From Ensifer sp. USDA 6670 (GTDB lineage Bacteria > Pseudomonadota > Alphaproteobacteria > Rhizobiales > Rhizobiaceae), in assembly GCA_000421085.1 (NCBI GenBank), contig ATWE01000021.1:1-64000 (forward strand): a stretch of 64,000 nucleotides of DNA, written 5' to 3'. The notes beneath the pieces are model-generated. The model had not been told where the DNA came from. It ran no database searches and was given only the letters and a program-made list of their open reading frames with translations. Shown here piece by piece: positions 55,815-63,592 of the stretch. Position 1 is the first letter of the stretch. Each line of letters starts with the position of its first letter. Made by a program: the position numbers and the translations under genes.

Positions 55815-57306
55815 GATGATTTCGATCGATGGACCGCTTACCTGGCGCGAGGTCGCTTCGATCGCCGAGGGCGCCCCCCTGGAGCTATCCGGACCGGCGC
55901 GCCGGCGCATCGCCCATGCCCGCCGGATCGTCGACGCATTGGTGGAGCGCGGCATCCGCGGCTACGGCATCAACACCGGGGTTGGCGCGCTATGCGATGT
56001 CATCATCAGCCGTGAGAACCAGCAGTCGCTCTCGCGCAACATCATCCTGAGCCACGCTTGCGGCGTCGGAGATCCGCTCGGCCGGGTGGAAGCGCGGGCC
56101 GTCATGGCGGCACAGATAGCCAACTTCGCCCACGGCTATTCCGGCGTGCGGGTCGAGACGGTCGAAATGCTCCTGGCGCTGCTCAACGCCGACATAATCC
56201 CTCTCATTCCGTCGCGGGGCTCGGTCGGATATCTAACCCACGCCGCCGCAATCGGCCTCGTGCTGATCGGTCACGGCTCGGCCATGCAGGGGACGGAAAG
56301 ACTGAGCGGCGCCGACGCACTCGCCCGTCTGGGGCTTGCGCCGTTGCGGCTCGAAGCGAAAGAAGGTCTGAGCCTGGTCAACGGAACCCCATGCGCCACC
56401 GGTCTGGCGGCGCTGGCGCTCGCACGCACGGAAAGGCTCTTCGCCTGGGCGGATGCAGCCGCGGCGATGACTTACGAAAACCTCGGCAGCCAGGCCAATG
56501 CCTTTGCCGAGTTGCCCTTGGCACTTCGGCAATCCCCTGGCCTGAGTGAAGTCGGCGAGGGCCTGCGCGACTGGCTGGCGGATAGCCCGATGCTTGCAGA
56601 TACGGCCGGCACCCGCACCCAGGATCCGCTCAGTCTCAGGGCCGTACCGCATGTGCATGGCGCCGCACGCGACGCTTTCGGTCAAGTGGCCGAAACCGTC
56701 GACCGCGAACTTGCAAGCGTTACCGACAACCCGGCCGTTGCGGGTTCGCCGGAGGCACCCGAGGTGCATTCGCAGGCCCATGCCGTCGGTGCCGCGCTTG
56801 GCCTTGCAATGGACAGCCTCGCCGTTGCAGTGGCAGAAGTCGCAGCAATTTCCGAGCGCCGCATCGACCGGCTGGTGAACCCGCTGGTGAGCGGTCTTCC
56901 TGCCTTCCTCGCCGGCGATAGCGGCGTTTCCTCGGGTTACATGATTGCGCAGTACACGGCTGCCGCACTCGTCGCCGAGAACCGGCGGCTCGCGGCGCCC
57001 GCCAGTCTCGACGGCGGCATCACCTCCGCGCTTCAGGAAGACATGCTCACCCACGCGACACCTGCCGCCTGGAAAGCGCTCTCGATCGTCGACAATCTCG
57101 AGCGAATCCTGGCGATCGAGCTGCTTGCGGCCGCTCAGGCCTATGAGCTGCAGCCGCAAGTGCAGGGCAAGGCGCAACGCACTGCTGCCCTCTACGGGCG
57201 CATACGCTCGGCAATCCCCGCCTATCGCGACGATCGCCCGATGAACGAAGACTTTGATCGGATGCGGCGGCTGATGCGAGCCGCGTCGGCAACGGGGCAG
57301 CCGTAA
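55807..57306 (+). CDS. HutH-like aromatic amino-acid lyase homologue lacking the MIO tripeptide
   Basis: 499 residues with the HAL/PAL/TAL fold: YGINTGVG (53-60), LVNGTP (190-195), DPLSLR (273-278), TDNPAV (306-311) and SALQED (407-412). In true lyases, GSVG is followed by Ala-Ser-Gly-Asp, which cyclises to the MIO electrophile. Here GSVG (138-141) continues with Tyr-Leu-Thr-His, three residues shorter. The catalytic Tyr of DPYSLR is Leu275, and the QEDHVSM segment reads QEDMLTH. Context (8-base overlap with hutV) ties it to histidine or betaine metabolism. It is annotated hutH-like in related strains, but the lyase reaction is doubtful. Confidence 0.85.
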   Translation: MGEMISIDGPLTWREVASIAEGAPLELSGPARRRIAHARRIVDALVERGIRGYGINTGVGALCDVIISRENQQSLSRNIILSHACGVGDPLGRVEARAVMAAQIANFAHGYSGVRVETVEMLLALLNADIIPLIPSRGSVGYLTHAAAIGLVLIGHGSAMQGTERLSGADALARLGLAPLRLEAKEGLSLVNGTPCATGLAALALARTERLFAWADAAAAMTYENLGSQANAFAELPLALRQSPGLSEVGEGLRDWLADSPMLADTAGTRTQDPLSLRAVPHVHGAARDAFGQVAETVDRELASVTDNPAVAGSPEAPEVHSQAHAVGAALGLAMDSLAVAVAEVAAISERRIDRLVNPLVSGLPAFLAGDSGVSSGYMIAQYTAAALVAENRRLAAPASLDGGITSALQEDMLTHATPAAWKALSIVDNLERILAIELLAAAQAYELQPQVQGKAQRTAALYGRIRSAIPAYRDDRPMNEDFDRMRRLMRAASATGQP

Positions 57307-57337
57307 TCCGCTCTGAACAAGAAAGGGAGGAGACTAC

Positions 57338-58663
57338 ATGACGCATATCACCACCGAGGCAGGGGGCTCGCGCGGAGGCGCCGCATTGCGGCTCATCCTT
57401 TTCAGCCTCATCGGCATATTCCTGTTCTTCGTGCCGGTCGAAATCAACGGCAAGTCGACGATCCTCCTCGACCATGCGGCAACCGCCATATCGACCCATG
57501 CGCGGCCGGTGGCGATCGGCTTCGTATTGCTGCTGATGGCTTACGGCGCCTTCGGCCCTATCGCGAAGGGCACCTGGCGCAAAACGGCGACCGATGCCGT
57601 GTTTTCGGTCCTGCGCGTCCTCGGACTGGTCCTTGCCGGCCTTTATCTCGCCGGCATCGGGCCCGAGGTCTTCTTCGCCCCCGACATGCTGCCCTTCCTC
57701 TTCGACAAGCTGGTGCTGTCGGTCGGGCTGATCGTACCCATCGGCGCCTTGGCACTCGCCTTCCTCATCGGCTACGGCCTTCTCGAATTCACCGGCGTGC
57801 TCGTCCAGCCCGTGATGCGGCCGATCTGGCGTACGCCGGGCTGGTCCGCCATCGACGCCGTCGCTTCCTTCGTCGGCAGCTACTCGCTTGCGCTCCTGAT
57901 CACCGACCGCGTGTTCCGCGAAGGCAAGTACACGGTACGCGAAGCGGCAATCATCGCGACGGGCTTTTCCACCGTGTCGGCTACGTTCATGATCATCGTG
58001 GCGAAGACGCTGGGGCTCATGGATATCTGGAATTTCTACTTCTGGACGACGCTTGTCGTGACATTCATCGTTTCTGCGATCACCGCCCGGATCTGGCCGC
58101 TTTCCAGGCTCGCGCACGAAGGTGATCGGGACCAGCCGCTTCCCCCCGGCCGCAGCCGCCTGAGCGTCGCCGTGGAGACGGGCCTCGAACAGGCGGCAAT
58201 CGCGAAGAGCCTGCCGACGTTGCTGCGCGAAAGCTTCCTTGACGGGCTGCGCATGGCCGCGATGATCCTGCCGAGCATCATGGCCGTCGGGCTCATCGGG
58301 CTTCTCGCCGCCAAGTACACGCCAATCTTCGACATTCTCGGCCTGACGCTCTACCCCTTCACCTGGCTCGCCCAGTTCGGCGAGCCGATGCAGGCGGCAA
58401 AGGCGCTCGCCTCCGGGCTCGCCGAGATGTTCCTGCCCGCCATCCTGCTCAAGGAGGCCGTGCCGGAGGTGAAGTTCCTGGCCGCGGTGGTATCGGTCAG
58501 TCAGGTTCTGTTCCTGTCTGCCTCGGTCCCTTGCATGCTGGCGACCTCGATCCCGCTCAGCTTTCGCGATCTTCTGGTGATCTGGTATATTCGCGTCGTA
58601 TTGAGCATACTGGTGACGGCGCCGATCATATGGGTCGGAACGTCAATGGGATGGCTCGGCTGA
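57338..58663 (+). CDS. YjiH-type membrane protein (nucleoside-recognition/Gate domain)
   Basis: 441 residues with about 10-11 membrane segments. Stretches such as LILFSLIGIFLFFVPVEINGKSTILLDH, ASFVGSYSLALLITDRVFREGKYTVREAAIIATGFSTVSATFMIIVAKTLGLM and FLPAILLKEAVPEVKFLAAVVSVSQVLF match YjiH/Gate-domain transporters of unknown substrate. AAGGGAGGAG lies before ATG 57338. It is encoded between the HutH homologue and hutD, so it may carry histidine, urocanate or another pathway intermediate; that is inference. Confidence 0.87.
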   Translation: MTHITTEAGGSRGGAALRLILFSLIGIFLFFVPVEINGKSTILLDHAATAISTHARPVAIGFVLLLMAYGAFGPIAKGTWRKTATDAVFSVLRVLGLVLAGLYLAGIGPEVFFAPDMLPFLFDKLVLSVGLIVPIGALALAFLIGYGLLEFTGVLVQPVMRPIWRTPGWSAIDAVASFVGSYSLALLITDRVFREGKYTVREAAIIATGFSTVSATFMIIVAKTLGLMDIWNFYFWTTLVVTFIVSAITARIWPLSRLAHEGDRDQPLPPGRSRLSVAVETGLEQAAIAKSLPTLLRESFLDGLRMAAMILPSIMAVGLIGLLAAKYTPIFDILGLTLYPFTWLAQFGEPMQAAKALASGLAEMFLPAILLKEAVPEVKFLAAVVSVSQVLFLSASVPCMLATSIPLSFRDLLVIWYIRVVLSILVTAPIIWVGTSMGWLG

Positions 58664-58665
58664 CG

Positions 58666-59244
58666 ATGATGCGAATTCTGCGCTCGAGCGAGTACAGGCA
58701 TATGCCGTGGAAGAACGGCGGCGGAGAGACGGTGGAAATCGCCGTCTCTCCGGACCGTGCCACCATTGCCGATTTCGACTGGCGCATAAGCATGGCGACG
58801 GTCGCGACGAGCGGCGCCTTCTCGATCTTTCCCGGCGTCGACCGCACGCTGTCGATCCTGGAGGGTGGCGGGATGACGCTTGCGATCGAGGGACGGCAAC
58901 CGAAACTACTGACGGCCTCGGACACCCCCCTCACCTTTCCCGCCGATCTACCGACATCCGCGACACTCGCGGATGGCCCGGTCACCGATCTGAATGTGAT
59001 GACACGCCGCCAGGTTTTGAAACACCGCGTGCGCAGGATTCATGTCGAGGGCTCGCAACCGGTGGCTACGAGCGCCCGCGATCTCGTTCTCTTCTGCCAT
59101 CGCGGCAGCGTTGCGCTCGTGACCGAAGGCGTCTCCGCAACCCTGCACGGGCTCGACGCGGCGGTGCTCTTCCAGCCGCGCACGCTCACGCTCTCGGCCG
59201 ACATCGCATCGGACGTTTTCCTGATAGAAATCGGCCCCGCCTGA
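58666..59244 (+). CDS. hutD: HutD-family protein
   Basis: 192 residues. The family hallmark MPWKNGGGETVEIAV is near the N-terminus, with GAFSIFPGVDRTLSILEGGGMTL and a bicupin fold. HutD is conserved in hut clusters and thought to moderate hut expression or flux in Pseudomonas; its ligand is uncertain. ATG 58666 follows the YjiH stop by 2 bases; ATGs at 58669 and 58651 are alternatives, and ribosome-site evidence is weak. Last gene of the hut group. Confidence 0.9.
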   Translation: MMRILRSSEYRHMPWKNGGGETVEIAVSPDRATIADFDWRISMATVATSGAFSIFPGVDRTLSILEGGGMTLAIEGRQPKLLTASDTPLTFPADLPTSATLADGPVTDLNVMTRRQVLKHRVRRIHVEGSQPVATSARDLVLFCHRGSVALVTEGVSATLHGLDAAVLFQPRTLTLSADIASDVFLIEIGPA

Positions 59245-59293
59245 ACGCCGCGCCGTCAGCCGCTTTGGCTCGTCCGAAATATGGGCACCCGCT

Positions 59294-59548
59294 TCAGCGC
59301 ATGCCGAAGAGCAGGAGAATGCCGCCGACCAACATGAGCGCGACGCCCAGCCAGTTGCGCAGCGGGCTTAGAAAACGCATGCCTTGCCCGCGCGGCTCAA
59401 GCGTCTGCTTGGGATTGACTTGCGAGGGCTGCGGCGGCTCGCTCAGTCGCCGCCGTCCGAGCGCCTCCCATGCCATGTAGAGAAGCCCGCTGATGAAAAG
59501 AACTGCACCGGCCAGAGTTGCCCACACGTGCGCCTCCTGCGGCTGCAT
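59294..59548 (-). CDS. Small two-span membrane protein, unknown
   Basis: 84 residues with two hydrophobic segments (ATLAGAVLFISGLLYMAWEAL near the N-terminus and WLGVALMLVGGILLLFG at the end) and a basic, Pro/Gln-rich loop. The ribosome site at ATG 59548 is weak; the frame also opens at 59560. I do not recognise the family. Converges with hutD. Confidence 0.5.
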   Translation of the reverse strand: MQPQEAHVWATLAGAVLFISGLLYMAWEALGRRRLSEPPQPSQVNPKQTLEPRGQGMRFLSPLRNWLGVALMLVGGILLLFGMR

Positions 59549-59602
59549 TCGCTGTTTCAACGGAACAGCGAATGATTCGACGGCGATGGGGACGCGGAGA
59601 TG

Positions 59603-59791
59603 TCAGCGGATGCGCGTCTGAGGACGCACGATATTCATCTGAAGCTCGTGGCTGGATGCAAAGCGCCCGAGAACCCTGATCAGGCGGCGTTCCTCGGCCT
59701 TGTTGATTCCGGTGCGCCTGCAATACTCCGCCACGTCCCAGACATGCCTGGCCCGGGATTTGTCGAGCTTTCCAATTTCCGCGTGTCTCAT
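59603..59791 (-). CDS. Small basic protein, unknown
   Basis: 62 residues starting MRHAEIGKLDKSRARHVWDV, rich in Arg and Lys, with a helical segment around EYCRRTGINKAEERRLIRVLGRF that could be a DNA-binding helix-turn-helix-like or DUF3606-like fold. GGGAGGCGCAGG precedes ATG 59791, a strong site, which is the main support. It diverges from the membrane protein at 59935. No family is named. Confidence 0.6.
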   Translation of the reverse strand: MRHAEIGKLDKSRARHVWDVAEYCRRTGINKAEERRLIRVLGRFASSHELQMNIVRPQTRIR

Positions 59792-59934
59792 CCTGCGCCT
59801 CCCAACTGCGTTGGTTCTAACGCCGAACGGGCGCAAATGGTTCCGCCGTGCCGTCAAGTCCGGCAGCCTCTCCCGCGGGTCGGAACCTTTGCGCGCGGCT
59901 GCGGTTTCGACCATGACCGACCGGAGGTGATGTC

Positions 59935-60135
59935 ATGACCGGAACCTGGGAGCGACTGGCGCTGATCGGCGCCGCAGTCATCATAATCGCCAGCGCGATT
60001 TTCTACGTCTATGTCGACCGCTTCTCCTCGACCAATTCAACCAGGATCGAGGACACCAAAGTCAATGCCGACGGCATCAACACGATCGACGAAAATCCGC
60101 CGAGCGCCACGGGCGACAAGGACAATCCTTCCTGA
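59935..60135 (+). CDS. Small single-span membrane protein, unknown
   Basis: 66 residues: one membrane segment (LALIGAAVIIIASAIFYVYV, about residues 9-28), then an acidic and polar tail with many Asp, Asn and Thr. A near-perfect GGAGGTGATGTC ribosome site precedes the ATG. No family recognised; topology is N-in with a periplasmic tail if the basic/aromatic flank is read that way. Confidence 0.7.
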   Translation: MTGTWERLALIGAAVIIIASAIFYVYVDRFSSTNSTRIEDTKVNADGINTIDENPPSATGDKDNPS

Positions 60136-60237
60136 GCCCTTACCGTCACCCGGGCTCGCATGGCGCGCGCTCGCGCAGGCCCGAAACGGACCGGCTCGGC
60201 ACAAGAGCATAGGGCCGCAAGGAAGAGCGGAAGCGCC

Positions 60238-60438
60238 TCAAGGGCCTCCTGCCATCGACCCCACGACCACCATCACCACCGCATCGACGTCGATCTCTCC
60301 GTTGACCGCGAGCTTGTCTCCCGCCTTGCGGACTTGAAGCTTCGAAGGGTTTTCTGCCGCCTGTCGCTGAAGTTCTTCGATAACGGCAGCGATGGCCTTC
60401 GCCTCCAGATTGCCTTCGTTCAGATGGCTGGTACCCAT
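60238..60438 (-). CDS. Small protein, unknown
   Basis: 66 residues. Helical N-terminal half (EAKAIAAVIEELQRQAAENPSK), then beta-like KAGDKLAVNGEIDVDAVVMVVVG. Its start overlaps the end of the gene at 60653-60420 by 19 bases on the same strand, suggesting coupling; AAGGGG lies upstream. Composition is protein-like but no family is recognised. Confidence 0.55.
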   Translation of the reverse strand: MGTSHLNEGNLEAKAIAAVIEELQRQAAENPSKLQVRKAGDKLAVNGEIDVDAVVMVVVGSMAGGP

Positions 60439-60653
60439 TTCCAGAAGACCCCTTCCTTTCGCTCAGGATAATATTTGAATTCGCACTCGAACCGCCGCCC
60501 GTATGCGGCTGCCTCGGTTAAAGCCGTTTCCGAGGGCGGGTTCATTCCCGTTCCCGGGGCGAACCAGTCCTCCAGGAGATCGTCGGGGACATAGGCCCCG
60601 ATTCTCAAGGGCAGACTGGTCAATGCGGAATCCATCTCTTTCGGCGCCGGCAT
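60420..60653 (-). CDS. Small protein, unknown
   Basis: 77 residues starting MPAPKEMDSALTSLPLRIG, with an aromatic C-terminus (FECEFKYYPERKEGVFWKW). AGGAGGATCGC precedes ATG 60653, an ideal site, and a TTAGAGCA repeat ends just before it. Its stop overlaps the start of the next small gene. Family unknown. Confidence 0.65.
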   Translation of the reverse strand: MPAPKEMDSALTSLPLRIGAYVPDDLLEDWFAPGTGMNPPSETALTEAAAYGRRFECEFKYYPERKEGVFWKWVPAI

Positions 60654-60664
60654 GCGATCCTCCT

Positions 60665-60719
60665 TCTTGCCGCAACTCCGGACGGAAAACCGCTGCGCAC
60701 TTTCCCGGAATTGCTCTAA
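60665..60719 (-). repeat. TTAGAGCA-type rhizobial intergenic repeat, copy 5 (minus strand)
   Basis: Read on the minus strand from 60719: TTAGAGCAATTCCGGGAAAG, then TGCGCAGCGGTTTTCCGTCCGG and GTTGCGGCAAG. It ends about 6 bases before the ribosome-binding site of the gene starting at 60653, so it forms part of that gene's leader. Confidence 0.75.
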
Positions 60720-60875
60720 CTTGGCCGGCCCCGGGAAGTTCCGTCGCCCGACCCGTTCATACAACCAGGGCAGCCGCCTGCCCGACCGCTGCCGTTTGTA
60801 GCAGCATGCCATAGGGCGCCGTGCGTCCGGAAACGCGCGGCGCCCTATGATGGCGGCCGTTCGGGCTATACTACT

Positions 60876-60980
60876 GCATGTTTCCTTTAATCGTAGCCGA
60901 TTAAAGGACAAAAACATGCAGCAGATCGAAGTGCTACAGCGACCTTTGCGCGTCTGATAAGACGCGCGGCGCTGTAGCAG
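60876..60980. repeat. 44-bp hairpin element plus second hairpin, copy C
   Basis: First unit 60876-60919: GCATGTTT / AAACATGC outside a perfect CCTTTAATCG-TAGC-CGATTAAAGG. The second unit contains GCGCGTCT-GATA-AGACGCGC nested in CTACAGCG / CGCTGTAG. Nearly identical to 21087-21190. Confidence 0.85.
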
Positions 60981-60987
60981 ACCAGGC

Positions 60988-61326
60988 TCAACCTATGCGA
61001 GGGCATCCCGGCCGATTTGCGAAATAGACGGTCGTGAGCCGGCCGCGCCGGCCGACACCGTCGACCGCGACCTCGCGCCGCGTGATCGACCGGATATCCG
61101 GGTCGCGGATGCCAAGCCGATAGGCGCGACGGATGGCCTGACGCTCGCTGCAGCCGCGAGACGGACGATAATAATCGTAATCGTCATCGTCGTATCTGCG
61201 ATCACGCAGCTGCGGACCGTCCGGACCGATGTACAGGTCGAATGACTGGGCTGACGAAGCAGAAGGTACAGCAGCCGCCGCGCCGCCCAAAATCAACCCG
61301 GCCGCGAAAAGCCTGCCGATGTTCAT
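60988..61326 (-). CDS. Small secreted protein with acidic-tyrosine linker, unknown
   Basis: 112 residues with a signal peptide ending PSASSAQS. The mature part has a short Asp/Tyr-rich stretch (YDDDDYDYYRPSRGCSE), then the conserved rhizobial tail RQAIRRAYRLGIRDPDIRSITRREVAVDGVGRRGRLTTVYFANRPGC, with two Cys that may pair. GGAGGAGAAGTC precedes ATG 61326. Such short periplasmic proteins are frequent in Rhizobiaceae. Function unknown. Confidence 0.72.
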   Translation of the reverse strand: MNIGRLFAAGLILGGAAAAVPSASSAQSFDLYIGPDGPQLRDRRYDDDDYDYYRPSRGCSERQAIRRAYRLGIRDPDIRSITRREVAVDGVGRRGRLTTVYFANRPGCPRIG

Positions 61327-61631
61327 GACTTCTCCTCCATGCTCTCATTTGAGAGTTTGCTTAAACTCATATCTGAACGGCAGGGGAGCGGATTGGTTCC
61401 GCCGTTCCGCGTCTTTGAGCCGGGAAGGACGGATCAAGCGGCAGCGGCATCTCCCGAATCCGCGTGCTTTCGCGCCGAACCACAGATCGCTCCCGCTGCC
61501 GTTCCTGATTCCGCTCTTCAGAAGCTAGAAGAAAGCATGGTCATTCGGCGTGGAACAAGTCTGTCCGATACCATCCGTGGCTTCCTCGGCGACGATGAAA
61601 TCTGGGGCTCTACAATCTGTCAAAACTATCC
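61327..61631. other. Intergenic region with no supported gene
   Basis: 305 bases. A plus-strand frame of 101 codons (61339-61644) has no ribosome site and no recognisable protein. The right part probably contains the left break of the insertion-sequence remnant, whose exact end cannot be seen. Confidence 0.5.
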
Positions 61632-61880
61632 GTGTGGTGGCTGAGGCTTGGCATCCCGTTCGAGCGTGTCGTCACCAATCGTGGTCGCATCTGCATCTAT
61701 CGCAAGAAGATCAACATCTCGACCGTGCTGGCAGGACAGAGATTGGGAATCGAGGAAGTCGACGACGGCATTTGGCTCGTCAGCTTCATGCATTATGATC
61801 TGGGATATATCGACCTGGAGCAGAGAACTTTGCAAACCATCGACAACCCGTTCGGCACGAGGTTGTCACCCATGTCTTAG
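61632..61880 (+). pseudogene. Truncated IS481-type transposase (C-terminal remnant)
   Basis: The frame ends GRICIYRKKINISTVLAGQ...GIEEVDDGIWLVSFMHYDLGYID...NPFGTRLSPMS. From memory this closely matches the C-terminal end of rhizobial IS481-like integrase-core transposases (AGQ..GV..V.D.IWLV.FM.YDLGYFD....NPFG..LSPM). The DDE catalytic core is absent and the frame upstream of about 61660 is no longer transposase-like, so this is a decayed remnant. It stops 44 bases before tRNA-Met. No inverted repeats could be recognised with certainty. Confidence 0.7.
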
Positions 61881-61923
61881 GTACGCTCTGTTACCTATGT
61901 CTCCGGTATGGACAGGGTCCGAT

Positions 61924-62000
61924 TGGTAGCGGAGGAGGGATTCGAACCCCCGACACAAGGATTATGATTCCTCTGCTCTAACCTACTGAGCTACTCCGCC
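61924..62000 (-). tRNA. tRNA-Met (CAU anticodon), elongator type
   Basis: 77 bases on the minus strand. The 5' acceptor arm is GGCGGAG and the 3' arm CTCCGCT followed by ACCA, with the CCA end encoded. The D arm is AGCTCAGTAGGTTAGAGC. The anticodon stem GAGGA/TCCTT encloses the loop ATCATAA, so the anticodon is CAT. TPsiC arm: GGGGGTTCGAATCCC. It lacks the C1:A72 features and three G-C pairs of initiators, so it is elongator Met; an Ile2 (lysidine) tRNA is less likely. Convergent with the transposase remnant. Confidence 0.93.
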
Positions 62001-62133
62001 GCCGGTGCCGTGAATGCTTCTGAACGAAGCCGGTCTTGGCTGGTCGGGCGGCTTATAAGGCGCTGTTCCGGCTAGTGTCAAGCAATGTCTTCGGGAAAAG
62101 CGATGTTTTCCCGTCACGCCGGAATCCGCCGCT

Positions 62134-63330
62134 TTACGCTGCCGCCGGCGCCTGCAAGAGCGCCTTCAGCGCCGCTTCCGCGGCCGGCTCGCGCTCGGAC
62201 CTGCGGATGAAGCCGCCGCCATAGACGCGCGCATCCTCACCGGTGCCGGAATAGAGCGCGCAGGCCTGACCGGGCGCGACACCCGCCTCGCCTTCGACGA
62301 GCTCGACATAAAGCCCTTCGGCATCGCTCTTGAGGACCGCCGGCGCGGGGCGGCGGGTGGAGCGCACCTTGGCAAAGCATTCGAAGCCCTCCCCAGCTGC
62401 CGCGTCCAATTCCTCGTCGCCCAGCCAGTTGACGTCGCGCAGGTAGACGCGGCGCGTCTCCAGTGCTTCTTTCGGGCCGACGATGACGCGGCGCGAGCGG
62501 GCGTCGAGATAGACGACATAGAGTGGCTCGCCGGTCGCAACACCGATGCCGCGGCGCTGACCGATCGTGTAATGCAGGATGCCTTCGTGCGCGCCCAGCA
62601 CGCGACCGTCGAGATGGACGATTTCGCCGGCAAGCGCCGCATTCGGCTTCAGTTTCGAGACGATGTCGCTGTATTTGCCCTGGGGCACGAAACAGATGTC
62701 CTGGCTGTCGGCCTTCTTGGCGACGACAAGGCCCATCTCCTCGGCGAGCGCCCGGGTCTCGCTCTTCGGGAGACCGCCGAGCGGGAAGCGCAGATAATCG
62801 ATCTGCTCCTGCGTTGTCGCAAAGAGGAAATAGCTCTGGTCGCGCTCGGCGTCGGCCGGTCGGTAGAGCGCCCGCTGGCCCGCATAACGCGGCTTCGGGC
62901 TCGGCCGCGAACGGATGTAGTGACCGGTGGCGAGCGCATCGGCGCCGAGTTCCTTGGCGGTCGCGAGCAGGTCGGCGAACTTGACCGTCTGGTTGCAGGC
63001 CACACACGGGATCGGCGTCTCGCCGGCGATATAGCTTTCGGCGAAGGGGTTGATCACCGTCTCGCGGAAACGCGCCTCGTAATCGAGGACATAATGCGGA
63101 ATGCCGATCGTCTCGCAGACCCGGCGGGCGTCGTCGATATCCTGACCGGCGCAGCAGGAGCCGGCCCTGTGAACCGCCGCGCCATGGTCGTAAAGCTGCA
63201 GCGTGATGCCGAGAACGTCGTAGCCCTCGCGTTTGAGAAGCCCCGCCACGACGGAAGAATCGACGCCGCCGGACATGGCGACGACGACGCGCGTATCTTC
63301 GGGCTTGCGGTCAAAATCGAGACTGTTCAC
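62134..63330 (-). CDS. mnmA: tRNA-specific 2-thiouridylase MnmA
   Basis: 398 residues, normal length. The PP-loop SGGVDS (20-25), catalytic Cys112 in [11 protein letters not shown] and Cys213 in [10 protein letters not shown] are present. It thiolates U34 of tRNAs for Lys, Glu and Gln at position 2. The start is GTG 63330, giving the family N-terminus MNSLDFDRK; the in-frame extension to 63372 is not conserved-looking. It ends 130 bases upstream of the 5' end of tRNA-Met, both on the minus strand. Confidence 0.95.
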   Translation of the reverse strand: MNSLDFDRKPEDTRVVVAMSGGVDSSVVAGLLKREGYDVLGITLQLYDHGAAVHRAGSCCAGQDIDDARRVCETIGIPHYVLDYEARFRETVINPFAESYIAGETPIPCVACNQTVKFADLLATAKELGADALATGHYIRSRPSPKPRYAGQRALYRPADAERDQSYFLFATTQEQIDYLRFPLGGLPKSETRALAEEMGLVVAKKADSQDICFVPQGKYSDIVSKLKPNAALAGEIVHLDGRVLGAHEGILHYTIGQRRGIGVATGEPLYVVYLDARSRRVIVGPKEALETRRVYLRDVNWLGDEELDAAAGEGFECFAKVRSTRRPAPAVLKSDAEGLYVELVEGEAGVAPGQACALYSGTGEDARVYGGGFIRRSEREPAAEAALKALLQAPAAA

Positions 63331-63592
63331 GGGATCCAATCCGGCATCCGGGCGCGGCTCCTGTACCGGCACCCTGTTTCACGCTTGAGACCGCACGGCG
63401 GCACATGAGAGCGGCGCGGCATTTTCTGAAGGGTCTCCGCCCTTGTGGTATTTTCTTCGTGCATGTCACCATCCGAGAACCGCTGCGCGGTGTCGGGCGG
63501 CATGCATCAGACTTTCCGTGCCGCGACATATAGAAACTTGCGCCCGTCACGGCAAGAGTGGACGGCAGAACGTCGGCCGAGCGCTCGACCCG

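Noticed and set aside
61339..61644. 101-codon plus-strand frame before the transposase remnant
   Set aside because: No ribosome site, no recognisable domain; it merges into a frame different from the transposase remnant.
61924..62000. Initiator tRNA-Met or tRNA-Ile2
   Set aside because: The acceptor end begins GGCGGAG with pairing at position 1 (G-U), and the anticodon stem lacks three G-C pairs, so it is not an initiator; elongator Met fits better than Ile2, though modification cannot be seen.
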